DNA of 64,000 bases from Aquarana catesbeiana (lineage: Eukaryota > Chordata > Amphibia > Anura > Ranidae): assembly GCF_042186555.1 (NCBI RefSeq), contig NC_133324.1, positions 4,716,651 through 4,780,650 on the forward strand, in the 5' to 3' direction. Below are positions 1 through 14,029 of the stretch, one piece after another (position 1 is the first letter of the stretch; every line of letters starts with the position of its first letter). Below the pieces are notes generated by a model. The model made no database searches. It saw nothing but the letters and a program-made list of their open reading frames with translations, and had not been told where the DNA came from. A program made the position numbers and the translations under genes.

Positions 1-3000
1 CTAATATCAGATCTGTATAGAACTCTACACCTAATATCAGATATGTATAGAACTCTACATCTAATATCAGATACCTATAGAACTCTACACCTAATATCAG
101 ATCCTTATAGAACTCTACACCTAATATCAGATCTGTATAGAACTCTACACCTAATATCAGATCCTTATAGAACTCTACACCTAATATCAGATACCCATAG
201 AAATCTACACCTAATATCAGATACCTATAGAACTCTACACCTAATATCAGATCTGTATAGAACTCTACACCTAATATCAGATCCATATAGAACTCTACAC
301 CTAATATCAGATCCATATAGAACTCTACACCTAATATCAGATCCATATAGAACTTTACACCTAATAGCAGATTTCTATAGAACTCTACACCTAATATCAG
401 ATCCATATAGAACTCTACACCTAATATCAGATCCTTATAGAACGCTACACCTAATATCAGATCCATATAGAACTCTACACCTAATATCAGATCTGTATAG
501 AATTCTACACCTAATATCAGATCCATATAGTACTCTACACCTAATATCAGATCTGTATAGAACTCTACACCTGATATCAGATATGTATAGAACTCTACAC
601 CTAATATCAGATCTGTATAGAATTCTACACCTAAATTCAGATCCGTATAGAACTCTACACCTAATATCAGATCTTTATAGAACTCTACACCTAATATCAG
701 ATCCCTATAGAACTCTACATCTAATTTCAGATCCTTATATAACTCTACACATAATATCAGATCCATATAGAACTCTACACCTAATATCAGATCCATATAG
801 AACTCTACACCTAATAGCAGATTTCTATAGAACTCTACACCTAATATCAGATCCATATAGAACTCTACACCTAATATCAGATCCATATAGAACTCTACAC
901 CTAATATCAGATCTGTATAGAACTCTACACCTAATATCAGATCCATATAGAACTCTACACCTAATATCAGATCCATATAGAACTCTACACCTAATATCAG
1001 ATCTGTATAGAACTCTACACCTAATATCAGATCCATATAGAACTCTACACCTAATATCAGATCCATATAGAACTCTACACCTAATAGCAGATTTCTATAG
1101 AACTCTACACCTAATATCAGATCCATATAGAACTCTACACCTAATATCAGATCCATATAGAACTCTACACCTAATATCAGATCCATATAGAACTCTACAC
1201 CTAATATCAGATCTCTATAGAACTCTACACCTAATATCAGATCCATATAGAACTCTACACCTAATATCAGATCTCTATAGAACTCTACACCTAATATCAG
1301 ATCCATATAGAACTCTACACCTAATATCAGATCCATATAGAACTCTACACCTAATATCAGATCCATATAGAACTCTACACCTAATAGCAGATTTCTATAG
1401 AACTCTACACCTAATATCAGATCTGTATAGAATGCTACACCTAATATCAGATCCATATAGAACTCTACACCTAATATCAGATCTGTATAGAATTCTACAC
1501 CTAATATCAGATCCATATAGTACTCTACACCTAATATCAGATCTGTATAGAACTCTACACCTAATATCAGATCCATATAGAACTCTACACCTAATATCAG
1601 ATCCATATAGAACTCTACACCTAATATCAGATCTGTATAGAACTCTACACCTAATATCAGATCCATATAGAACTCTACACCTAATATCAGATCCATATAG
1701 AACTCTACACCTAATATCAGATCTGTATAGAACTCTACACCTAATATCAGATCCATATAGAACTCTACACCTAATATCAGATCCATATAGAACTCTACAC
1801 CTAATAGCAGATTTCTATAGAACTCTATACCTAATATCAGATCCATATAGAACTCTACACCTAATATCAGATCCATATAGAACTCTACACCTAATATCAG
1901 ATCCATATAGAACTCTACACCTAATATCAGATCTCTATAGAACTCTACACCTAATATCAGATCCATATAGAACTCTACACCTAATATCAGATCTGTATAG
2001 AACTCTACACCTAATATCAGATCCATATAGAACTCTACACCTAATATCAGATCCATATAGAACTCTACACCTAATATCAGATCCATATAGAACTCTACAC
2101 CTAATAGCAGATTTCTATAGAACTCTACACCTAATATCAGATCTGTATAGAACGCTACACCTAATATCAGATCCATATAGAACTCTACACCTAATATCAG
2201 ATCTGTATAGAATTCTACACCTAATATCAGGTCCATATAGTACTCTACACCTAATATCAGATCTGTATAGAACTCTACACCTAATATCAGATCTGTATAG
2301 AATTCTACACCTAAATTCAGATCCGTATAGAACTCTACACCTAATATCAGATCTTTATAGAACTCTACACCTAATATCAGATCCCTATAGAACTCTACAT
2401 CTAATTTCAGATCTGTATAGAACTCTACACCTAATATCAGATCTGTATAGAACTCTACACCTAATATCAGATCTGTATAGAACTCTACACATAATATCAG
2501 ATCCGTATAGAACTCTACACCTAATATCAGATACCTATAGAACTCTACACCTAATAACAGATCCTTATAGAACTCTACACCCAATATCAGATCCTTATAG
2601 AACTCTACACCTAATATCAGATCTTTATATAACTCTACACCTAATATCAGATCCATATAGAACTTTACACCTAATATCAGATCCATATAGAACTTTACAC
2701 CTAATATCAGATCCATATAGAACTCTACACCCAATATCAGATCCATATAGAACTCTACACCTAATAGCAGATTTCTATAGAACTCTACACCTAATATCAG
2801 ATCCATATAGAACTCTACACCTAATATCAGATCCATATAGAACCCTACACCTAATATCAGATCCATATAGAACTCTACACCTAATATCAGATCTCTATAG
2901 AACTCTACACCTAATATCAGATCCATATAGAACTCTACACCTAATATCAGATCTGTATAGAACTCTACACCTAATATCAGATCCATATAGAACTCTACAC

Positions 3001-6000
3001 CTAATATCAGATCCATATAGAACTCTACACCTAATAGCAGATTTCTATAGAACTCTACACCTAATATCAGATCTGTATAGAACGCTACACCTAATATCAG
3101 ATCCATATAGAACTCTACACTTAATATCAGATCCATATAGAACTCTACACCTAATATCAGATCCATATAGAACTCTACACCTAATAGCAGATTTCTATAG
3201 AACTCTACACCTAATATCAGATCTGTATAGAACGCTACACCTAATATCAGATCCATATAGAACTCTACACTTAATATCAGATCCATATAGAACTCTACAC
3301 CTAATATCAGATCCATATAGAACTCTACACCTAATATCAGATCTGTATAGAACTCTACACCTAATATCAGATCCATATAGAACTCTACACCTAATATCAG
3401 ATCCATATAGAACTCTACACCTAATATCAGATTTCTATAGAACTCTACACCTAATATCAGATCCATATAGAACTCTACACCTAATATCAGATCCATATAG
3501 AACTCTACACCTAATATCAGATCTGTATAGAACTCTACACCTAATATCAGATCCATATAGAACTCTACACCTAATATCAGATCCATATAGAACTCTACAC
3601 CTAATATCAGATCTGTATAGAACTCTACACCTAATATCAGATCCATATAGAACTCTACACCTAATATCAGATCCATATAGAACTCTACACCTAATATCAG
3701 ATCCATATAGAACTCTACACCTAATATCAGATCTCTATAGAACTCTACACCTAATATCAGATCCATATAGAACTCTACACCTAATATCAGATCTGTATAG
3801 AACTCTACACCTAATATCAGATCCATATAGAACTCTACACCTAATATCAGATCCATATAGAACTCTACACCTAATATCAGATCCATATAGAACTCTACAC
3901 CTAATATCAGATCTCTATAGAACTCTACACCTAATATCAGATCCATATAGAACTCTACACCTAATATCAGATCTGTATAGAACTCTACACCTAATATCAG
4001 ATCCATATAGAACTCTACACCTAATATCAGATCCATATAGAACTCTACACCTAATATCAGATCCATATAGAACTCTACACCTAATAGCAGATTTCTATAG
4101 AACTCTACACCTAATATCAGATCTGTATAGAACGCTACACCTAATATCAGATCCATATAGAACTCTACACCTAATATCAGATCTGTATAGAATTCTACAC
4201 CTAATATCAGATCCATATAGTACTCTACACCTAATATCAGATCTGTATAGAACTCTACACCTAATATCAGATCTGTATAGAATTCTACACCTAATATCAG
4301 ATCCATATAGAACTCTACACCTAATATCAGATCTTTATAGAACTCTACACCTAATATCAGATCTGTATAGAATTCTACACCTAATATCAGATCCATATAG
4401 AACTCTACACCTAATATCAGATCTTTATAGAACTCTACACCTAATATCAGATCCCTATAGAACTCTACATCTAATTTCAGATCCTTATAGAACTCTACAC
4501 CTAATATCAGATCTGTATAGAACTCTACACATAATATCAGATCCGTATAGAACTCTACACCTAATATTAGATACCTATAGAACTCTACACCTAATATCAG
4601 ATCCTTATAGAACTCTACACCTAATATCAGATCTGTATAGAACTCTACACCTAATATCAGATATGTATAGAACTCTACATCTAATATCAGATACCTATAG
4701 AACTCTACACCTAATATCAGATCCTTATAGAACTCTACACCTAATATCAGATCTTTATAGCACTCTACACCTAATATCAGATCCTTATAGAACTCTACAC
4801 CTAATATCAGATACCTATAGAAATCTACACCTAATATCAGATACCTATAGAACTCTACACCTAATATCAGATCCATATAGAACTCTACACCTAATATCAG
4901 ATCTGTATAGAACTCTACACCTAATATCAGATCCATATAGAACTCTACACCTAATATCAGATCCATATAGAACTCTACACCTAATAGCAGATTTCTATAG
5001 AACTCTACACCTAATATCAGATCCGTATAGAACGCTACACCTAATATCAGATCCATATAGAACTCTACACCTAATATCAGATCTGTATAGAATTCTACAC
5101 CTAATATCAGATCCATATAGTACTCTACACCTAATATCAGATCTGTATAGAACTCTACACCTGATATCAGATATGTATAGAACTCTACACCTAATATCAG
5201 ATCTGTATAGAATTCTACACCTAAATTCAGATCCGTATAGAACTCTACACCTAATATCAGATCTTTATATAACTCTACACCTAATATCAGATCCTTATAG
5301 AACTCTACACCTAATATCAGATCTGTATAGAACTCTACACCTAATATCAGATACGTATAGAACTCTACATCTAATATCAGATACCTATAGAACTCTACAC
5401 CTAATATCAGATCTTTATATAACTCTACACCTAATATCAGATCCTTATAGAACTCTACACCTAATATCAGATCTGTATAGAACTCTACACCTAATATCAG
5501 ATACGTATAGAACTCTACATCTAATATCAGATACCTATAGAACTCTACACCTAATATCAGATCTTTATAGAACTCTACACCTAATATCAGATCTTTATAG
5601 AACTCTACACCTAATATCAGATCCTTATAGAACTCTACACCTAATATCAGATACCTATAGAAATCTACACCTAATATCAGATACCTATAGAAATCTACAC
5701 CTAATATCAGATACCTATAGAATTCTCTATACCTAATATCAGATCTTAATAGAACTCTACACCTAATATCAGATCCTTATAGAACTGTACACCTAATATT
5801 AGATCCGTATAGAACTCTACACCTAATATCAGATCCATATAGAACTCTACACCTAATATCAGATCTCTACAGAACTCTACACCTAATATCAGATCTTTAT
5901 AGAACTCTACACCTAATATCAGATACCCATAGAAATCTACACCTAATATCAGATACCTATAGAACTCTACACCTAATATCAGATCCATATAGAACTCTAC

Positions 6001-9000
6001 ACCTAATATCAGATCTGTATAGAACTCTACACCTAATATCAGATCCATATAGAACTCTACACCTAATATCAGATCCATACAGAACTCTACACCTAATAGC
6101 AGATTTCTATAGAACTCTACACCTAATATCATATCCTTATAGAACGCTACACCTAATATCAGATCCATATAGAACTCTACACCTAATATCAGATCTGTAT
6201 AGAATTCTACACCTAATATCAGATCCATATAGTACTCTACACCTAATATCAGATCTGTATAGAACTCTACACCTGATATCAGATATGTATAGAACTCTAC
6301 ACCTAATATCAGATCTGTATAGAATTCTACACCTAAATTCAGATCCGTATAGAACTCTACACCTAATATCAGATCTTTATAGAACTCTACACCTAATATC
6401 AGATCCCTATAGAACTCTACATCTAATTTCAGATCCTTATAGAACTCTACACCTAATATCAGATCTGTATAGAACTCTACACATAATATCAGATCCGTAT
6501 AGAACTCTACACCTAATATTAGATACCTATAGAACTCTACACCTAATATCAGATCCTTATAGAACTCTACACCTAATATCAGATCTGTATAGAACTCTAC
6601 ACCTAATATCAGATATGTATAGAACTCTACATCTAATATCAGATACCTATAGAACTCTACACCTAATATCAGATCCTTATAGAACTCTACACCTAATATC
6701 AGATCTTTATAGAACTCTACACCTAATATCAGATCCTTATAGAACTCTACACCTAATATCAGATACCTATAGAAATCTACACCTAATATCAGATACCTAT
6801 AGAACTCTACACCTAATATCAGATCCATATAGAACTCTACACCTAATATCAGATCTGTATAGAACTCTACACCTAATATCAGATCCATATAGAACTCTAC
6901 ACCTAATATCAGATCCATATAGAACTCTACACCTAATAGCAGATTTCTATAGAACTCTACACCTAATATCAGATCCGTATAGAACGCTACACCTAATATC
7001 AGATCCATATAGAACTCTACACCTAATATCAGATCTGTATAGAATTCTACACCTAATATCAGATCCATATAGTACTCTACACCTAATATCAGATCTGTAT
7101 AGAACTCTACACCTGATATCAGATATGTATAGAACTCTACACCTAATATCAGATCTGTATAGAATTCTACACCTAAATTCAGATCCGTATAGAACTCTAC
7201 ACCTAATATCAGATCTTTATATAACTCTACACCTAATATCAGATCCTTATAGAACTCTACACCTAATATCAGATCTGTATAGAACTCTACACCTAATATC
7301 AGATACGTATAGAACTCTACATCTAATATCAGATACCTATAGAACTCTACACCTAATATCAGATCTTTATATAACTCTACACCTAATATCAGATCCTTAT
7401 AGAACTCTACACCTAATATCAGATCTGTATAGAACTCTACACCTAATATCAGATACGTATAGAACTCTACATCTAATATCAGATACCTATAGAACTCTAC
7501 ACCTAATATCAGATCTTTATAGAACTCTACACCTAATATCAGATCTTTATAGAACTCTACACCTAATATCAGATCCTTATAGAACTCTACACCTAATATC
7601 AGATACCTATAGAAATCTACACCTAATATCAGATACCTATAGAAATCTACACCTAATATCAGATACCTATAGAATTCTCTATACCTAATATCAGATCTTA
7701 ATAGAACTCTACACCTAATATCAGATCCTTATAGAACTGTACACCTAATATTAGATCCGTATAGAACTCTACACCTAATATCAGATCCATATAGAACTCT
7801 ACACCTAATATCAGATCTCTACAGAACTCTACACCTAATATCAGATCTTTATAGAACTCTACACCTAATATCAGATACCCATAGAAATCTACACCTAATA
7901 TCAGATACCTATAGAACTCTACACCTAATATCAGATCCATATAGAACTCTACACCTAATATCAGATCTGTATAGAACTCTACACCTAATATCAGATCCAT
8001 ATAGAACTCTACACCTAATATCAGATCCATATAGAACTCTACACCTAATAGCAGATTTCTATAGAACTCTACACCTAATATCATATCCTTATAGAACGCT
8101 ACACCTAATATCAGATCCATATAGAACTCTACACCTAATATCAGATCTGTATAGAATTCTACACCTAATATCAGATCCATATAGTACTCTACACCTAATA
8201 TCAGATCTGTATAGAACTCTACACCTGATATCAGATATGTATAGAACTCTACACCTAATATCAGATCTGTATAGAATTCTACACCTAAATTCAGATCCGT
8301 ATAGAACTCTACACCTAATATCAGATCTTTATAGAACTCTACACCTAATATCAGATCCCTATAGAACTCTACATCTAATTTCAGATCCTTATAGAACTCT
8401 ACACCTAATATCAGATCTGTATAGAACTCTACACATAATATCAGATCCGTATAGAACTCTACACCTAATATTAGATACCTATAGAACTCTACACCTAATA
8501 TCAGATCCTTATAGAACTCTACACCTAATATCAGATCTGTATAGAACTCTACACCTAATATCAGATATGTATAGAACTCTACATCTAATATCAGATACCT
8601 ATAGAACTCTACACCTAATATCAGATCCTTATAGAACTCTACACCTAATATCAGATCTTTATAGAACTCTACACCTAATATCAGATCCTTATAGAACTCT
8701 ACACCTAATATCAGATACCTATAGAAATCTACACCTAATATCAGATACCTATAGAACTCTACACCTAATATCAGATCCATATAGAACTCTACACCTAATA
8801 TCAGATCTGTATAGAACTCTACACCTAATATCAGATCCATATAGAACTCTACACCTAATATCAGATCCATATAGAACTCTACACCTAATAGCAGATTTCT
8901 ATAGAACTCTACACCTAATATCAGATCCGTATAGAACGCTACACCTAATATCAGATCCATATAGAACTCTACACCTAATATCAGATCTGTATAGAACTCT

Positions 9001-9818
9001 ACACCTAATATCAGATCTGTATAGAATTCTACACCTAATATCAGATCCATATAGTACTCTACACCTAATATCAGATCTGTATAGAACTCTACACCTGATA
9101 TCAGATATGTATAGAACTCTACACCTAATATCAGATCTGTATAGAATTCTACACCTAAATTCAGATCCGTATAGAACTCTACACCTAATATCAGATCTTT
9201 ATATAACTCTACACCTAATATCAGATCCTTATAGAACTCTACACCTAATATCAGATCTGTATAGAACTCTACACCTAATATCAGATACGTATAGAACTCT
9301 ACATCTAATATCAGATACCTATAGAACTCTACACCTAATATCAGATCTTTATATAACTCTACACCTAATATCAGATCCTTATAGAACTCTACACCTAATA
9401 TCAGATCTGTATAGAACTCTACACCTAATATCAGATACGTATAGAACTCTACATCTAATATCAGATACCTATAGAACTCTACACCTAATATCAGATCTTT
9501 ATAGAACTCTACACCTAATATCAGATCTTTATAGAACTCTACACCTAATATCAGATCCTTATAGAACTCTACACCTAATATCAGATACCTATAGAAATCT
9601 ACACCTAATATCAGATACCTATAGAAATCTACACCTAATATCAGATACCTATAGAATTCTCTATACCTAATATCAGATCTTAATAGAACTCTACACCTAA
9701 TATCAGATCCTTATAGAACTGTACACCTAATATTAGATCCGTATAGAACTCTACACCTAATATCAGATCTTTATAGAACCCTACACCTAATATCAGATCC
9801 TTATAGAACTCTACACCT
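1..9818. repeat. 30-bp minisatellite array with higher-order structure
   Basis: About 327 tandem units of 30 bp run from the left edge; each contains CTAATATCAGAT followed by a variable CCATATAG/CTGTATAG type core and AACTCTACAC. The unit length is divisible by three and contains no stop in one plus frame, so a decapeptide YRTLHLISDP-like frame stays open for 1897 codons from 43; long minus-strand frames arise the same way. A variant unit with TAGCAGATTTC recurs at 361, 811, 1081, 1381, 1801, 2101, 2761, 3031, 3181, 4081 and 4981. Near 5721, 7673 and 9655 a junction with a 2-bp phase shift marks large duplicated blocks. It lies within the intron after apple-3 exon 13756-13912. I regard it as non-coding. 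Confidence 0.95.
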
Positions 9819-10160
9819 ATATACACAGAGAGATACAAAGGCATCTGGTAACCTTTACATGATGGCCCAATGGAAGAAGATGTAGAAGAGGTCTAAACAC
9901 CAGAAGGATGAGAAGATACAGAAAGTTTGTGTCCTCTGGGTGATGAAACGGACGGGGACAATGGAAGGAGGATAGAGTTCATGAAGCCAGAGCACTGGGA
10001 CAGTGAGCCGTGAAAGCCATTCCATTGGGGAATGACCCCATCGCCATTATTCTCCAGCTGTTATCAATGAAGCGTTACAAACACTCTCTACCTATAAATG
10101 TACTTTCAGCGGAAAAAGCTTGTATTCAACTTCACCACCAACAAACCCCCCCCCCACCTG
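9819..10160. other. Unique intronic spacer
   Basis: Non-repetitive sequence between the 30-bp array and the telomere-like array, with a C run at 10146-10156. I checked the minus strand for the missing second half of apple 3 (a cysteine followed by an SG-F/Y-S-L motif) and saw none. No RNA gene or other feature was recognised. Confidence 0.6.
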
Positions 10161-10282
10161 TAACCCTTACCCCAACCATAATTCTAAGCCTAACCCCAAC
10201 CCCAACCCTAATTCTAAGCCTAACCCCAACCCCAACCCTAATTCTAAGCCTAACCCCAACCCCAACCCTAATTCTAAGCCTC
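10161..10282. repeat. Telomere-like interstitial repeat
   Basis: About four 30-bp units of CCTAACCCCAACCCCAACCC followed by TAATTCTAAG. The core is a degenerate form of the vertebrate telomere repeat (CCCTAA on this strand), with CCCCAA variants. It lies in the same intron as the neighbouring arrays. Confidence 0.75.
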
Positions 10283-10369
10283 AAGGCTAAACAAAGCAAA
10301 CCATAATTATGGAGGATCTTATCACGGCTTCAAGCCAAAAAGAACAATTCCATAAAACTCTCTCCCTGG

Positions 10370-11062
10370 CACAGACCATCACCCACCAACACAACTCTCC
10401 CCCAGTACAGATCTCCCCCCTCTTTACCAATACACTTCCCCCAGCCCAGACCACCCCCCCAATACAACTACCACAGTACAGATCTCACCACTACAGCTCC
10501 CCCCATCACAGACCATCCCCCCACCAACACAAATCCCCCCAGTACATATCTCCCCCTCTTTACGACTACACCTTCCCCAGCCCAGATCACCCCCCCCATA
10601 CAACTCCCCCAGTACAGATCTCACCACTACAGCTCCCCCCATCACAGACCATCCCCCCACCAATACACCTCCCCCAGTACAGATCTCCCCCCTCACCACT
10701 ACACCTCCTCCCAGCACAGACCACCCCCCCATAAAATACAACTCCCCCCAGTGCAGATCTCCCCCTTACCACTACAGCTTCCCCAGCACAGACCATCCAC
10801 CCACCAATACAACTCCCCCCAGTACAGATCTCCCCATCCTCACCACTACACCTCCCTGCAGTACAGACCCCCCCACACCAATACAACTCCCCCAGTACAG
10901 ATCACCCCCCCATACAACTCCCTCAGTACAGATCTCCCCCCTCACCACTACATCTCCCTCCATTACAGACCCTCCCACAACCCCTACATCTCCCTCCAGT
11001 ACAGACCCTCCCCCCCACCACTACTGATCCCCCCAGTACAACCCCCCCCCACCAAAATAACT
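10370..11062. repeat. C-rich degenerate minisatellite
   Basis: Irregular units of roughly 30-40 bp contain CCCCCAGTACAGATCTCCCC, CACCACTACA and CCATCCCCCCACCAATACA modules. Purine/pyrimidine asymmetry is strong, with C runs on the plus strand. Open frames over it on both strands are low-complexity and are not genes. Confidence 0.8.
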
Positions 11063-13482
11063 ACAGGTGAGGTGACAAATGAAGATACAGGTGAGGTGAC
11101 AAATGAAGATACAGGTGAGGTGACAAATGGAGATACAGATGAGGTGACACATGAAGATACAGATGAGGTGACACATGAAGATACAGGTGAGGTGACACAT
11201 GAAGATACAGATGAGGTGACACATGAAGATACAGATGAGGTGACACATGAAGATACAGGTGAGGTGACACATGAAGATACAGATGAGGTGACACATGAAG
11301 ATACAGATGAGGTGACACATGAAGATACAGGTGAGGTGACAAATGAAGATACAGATGAGGTGACACATGAAGATACAGGTGAGGTGACACATGAAGATAC
11401 AGATGAGGTGACACATGAAGATACAGATGAGGTGACACATGAAGATACAGATGAGGTGACACATGAAGATACAGGTGAGGTGACACATGAAGATACAGAT
11501 GAGGTGACACCTGAAGATACAGGTGAGGTGACACATGAAGATACAGGTGAGGTGACACATGAAGATACAGATGAGGTGACACATGAAGATACAGATGAGG
11601 TGACACATGAAGATACAGATGAGGTGACACATGAAGATACAGATGAGGTGACACATGAAGATACAGATGAGGTGACACATGAAGATACAGGTGAGGTGAC
11701 ACATGAAGATACAGGTGAGGTGACACATGAAAATACAGCTGAGGTGACACATGAAGATACAGATGAGGTGACACATGAAGATACAGATGAGGTGACACAT
11801 GAAGATACAGATGAGGTGACACATGAAGATACAGATGAGGTGACACATGAAGATACAGATGAGGTGACACATGAAGATACAGATGAGGTGACACATGAAG
11901 ATACAGGTGAGGTGACACATGAAGATACAGGTGAGGTGACACATGAAGATACAGATGAGGTGACACATGAAGATACAGATGAGGTGACACATGAAGATAC
12001 AGATGAGGTGACACATGAAGATACAGATGAGGTGACACATGAAGATACAGATGAGGTGACACATGAAGATACAGGTGAGGTGACACATGAAGATACAGGT
12101 GAGGTGACACATGAAAATACAGCTGAGGTGACACATGAAGATACAGATGAGGTGACACATGAAGATACAGATGAGGTGACACATGAAGATACAGATGAGG
12201 TGACACATGAAGATACAGATGAGGTGACACATGAAGATACAGGTGAGGTGACACATGAAGATACAGGTGAGGTGACACATGAAGATACAGATGAGGTGAC
12301 AAATGAAGATACAGGTGAGGTGACACATGAAGATACAGGTGAGGTGACACATGAAGATACAGATGAGGTGACACATGAAGATACAGGTGAGGTGACACAT
12401 GAAGATACAGATGAGGTGACACATGAAGATACAGATGAGGTGACACATGAAGATACAGATGAGGTGACACATGAAGATACAGGTGAGGTGACACATGAAG
12501 ATACAGATGAGGTGACACCTGAAGATACAGGTGAGGTGACACATGAAGATACAGATGAGGTGACACATGAAGATACAGGTGAGGTGACACATGAAGATAC
12601 AGATGAGGTGACACATGAAGATACAGATGAGGTGACACATGAAGATACAGGTGAGGTGACACATGAAGATACAGGTGAGGTGACACATGAAGATACAGAT
12701 GAGGTGACACATGAAGATACAGATGAGGTGACACATGAAGATACAGATGAGGTGACACATGAAGATACAGATGAGGTGACACATGAAGATACAGATGAGG
12801 TGACACATGAAGATACAGGTGAGGTGACACATGAAGATACAGGTGAGGTGACACATGAAAATACAGCTGAGGTGACACATGAAGATACAGGTGAGGTGAC
12901 ACATGAAGATACAGATGAGGTGACACATGAAGATACAGATGAGGTGACACATGAAGATACAGATGAGGTGACACATGAAGATACAGATGAGGTGACACAT
13001 GAAGATACAGGTGAGGTGACACATGAAGATACAGATGAGGTGACACATGAAGATACAGATGAGGTGACACATGAAGATACAGGTGAGGTGACACATGAAG
13101 ATACAGATGAGGTGACACATGAAGATACAGATGAGGTGACAAATGAAGATACAGATGAGGTGACACATGAAGATACAGATGAGGTGACACATGAAGATAC
13201 AGATGAGGTGACACATGAAGATACAGATGAGGTGACACATGAAGATACAGATGAGGTGACAAATGAAGATACAGATGAGGTGACACATGAAGATACAGAT
13301 GAGGTGACACATGAAGATACAGATGAGGTGACACATGAAGATACAGATGAGGTGACACATGAAGATACAGATGAGGTGACACATGAAGATACAGATGAGG
13401 TGACAAATGAAGATACAGATGAGGTGACAAATGAAGATACAGGTGAGGTGACACATGAAGATACAGATGAGGTGAAGATATA
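11063..13482. repeat. 24-bp minisatellite array
   Basis: About 100 near-identical 24-bp units read GATACAGATGAGGTGACACA followed by TGAA. The main alternatives are ACAGGTGAGG versus ACAGATGAGG, and rarer AAATGAA, CCTGAA and AAATACAGCTG variants. Because 24 is a multiple of three, one plus frame and two minus frames remain open for roughly 800-900 codons (octapeptide DEVTHEDT on plus). It lies 273 bp past the apple-3 exon, inside the following intron. Codon content and lack of flanking exon signals argue against a protein. Confidence 0.93.
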
Positions 13483-13755
13483 GTTTAGAGGAGAGAGACA
13501 TGAAGGTTGGAGATGAATATACCAATTAGTTTGGAAGGATGAAGATATGAAGACTTGGATGGGGTGAGGAGGATAAATATGATGTTGATGAGGGCAGGTT
13601 TGGAGGTATGGAGAAGGTCAGGTTTAGTAAGGTAAAGCAAGTTCCCACTGAATGGATGAGAGGAAGAGAATGAGGTTTGAGGTGGATATTGAAGAGAAAG
13701 ACAACCTGGAAGGAGGGAAGGAGACGCTTTTCCTATATAATCCAGAACATCTTAC
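13483..13755. other. Unique intronic spacer next to apple-3 exon
   Basis: Purine-rich on the plus strand and non-repetitive. On the gene strand it starts with the donor GTAAGATG just after the apple-3 exon. No further exon recognised. Confidence 0.6.
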
Positions 13756-13912
13756 CAGAGGTCTTCATGGAGGTAGTAGGTAAAGAACTGGCAAAGAGGA
13801 TTCAGGGTACACTGCTCCTGACACTTGATCACATCGAAGGACCTCTCCTGTGCGATGATGGTCCCGGAGAAGGACGTGTCAGGGAAAATCAGATCTGCAC
13901 AGCCATTCAAAC
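13756..13912 (-). CDS. f11/klkb1-like: Apple domain 3, first half
   Basis: The 157-bp exon has acceptor CCGTCTTCAG before 13912 and donor CTCTG|GTAAGA after 13756, phase 1 in and phase 2 out. It encodes residues 206-256: LNGCADLIFPDTSFSG, then VIKCQEQCTLNPLCQFFTYY. Cys209, Cys235, Cys239 and Cys245 follow apple spacing, and CQFFTY is the family hallmark. In factor XI, apple 3 carries the factor IX, GPIb and heparin-binding surfaces; whether that holds here is unknown. No exon for the second half of this domain was found between here and position 1. That intron contains the 24-bp, C-rich, telomere-like and 30-bp arrays. Confidence 0.87.
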
Positions 13913-14029
13913 CTGAAGACGGAAGTTTCCAGAATTATTTCTACTCCATGGGGAAGAATTATTTTACAGGAATAAACATTTCAGGTTTATCAGAAGACTG
14001 GATTATACTTTCCAAGAGGTTTACCCCAA

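Noticed and set aside
43..9670. Giant repetitive protein genes on both strands
   Set aside because: The frames are translations of a 30-bp tandem repeat with no start context, splice signals or codon bias. They shift at each block junction.
11063..13482. CRISPR array
   Set aside because: The repeats are directly adjacent with no unique spacers, and the genome is eukaryotic. The same applies to all other arrays here.
13483..13755. Second half of apple 3 in the spacer after the exon
   Set aside because: An acceptor-like CCTTCCAG exists at about 13707, but the sequence after it lacks the cysteine and SG-F/Y-S-L motif expected and does not fit the phase.
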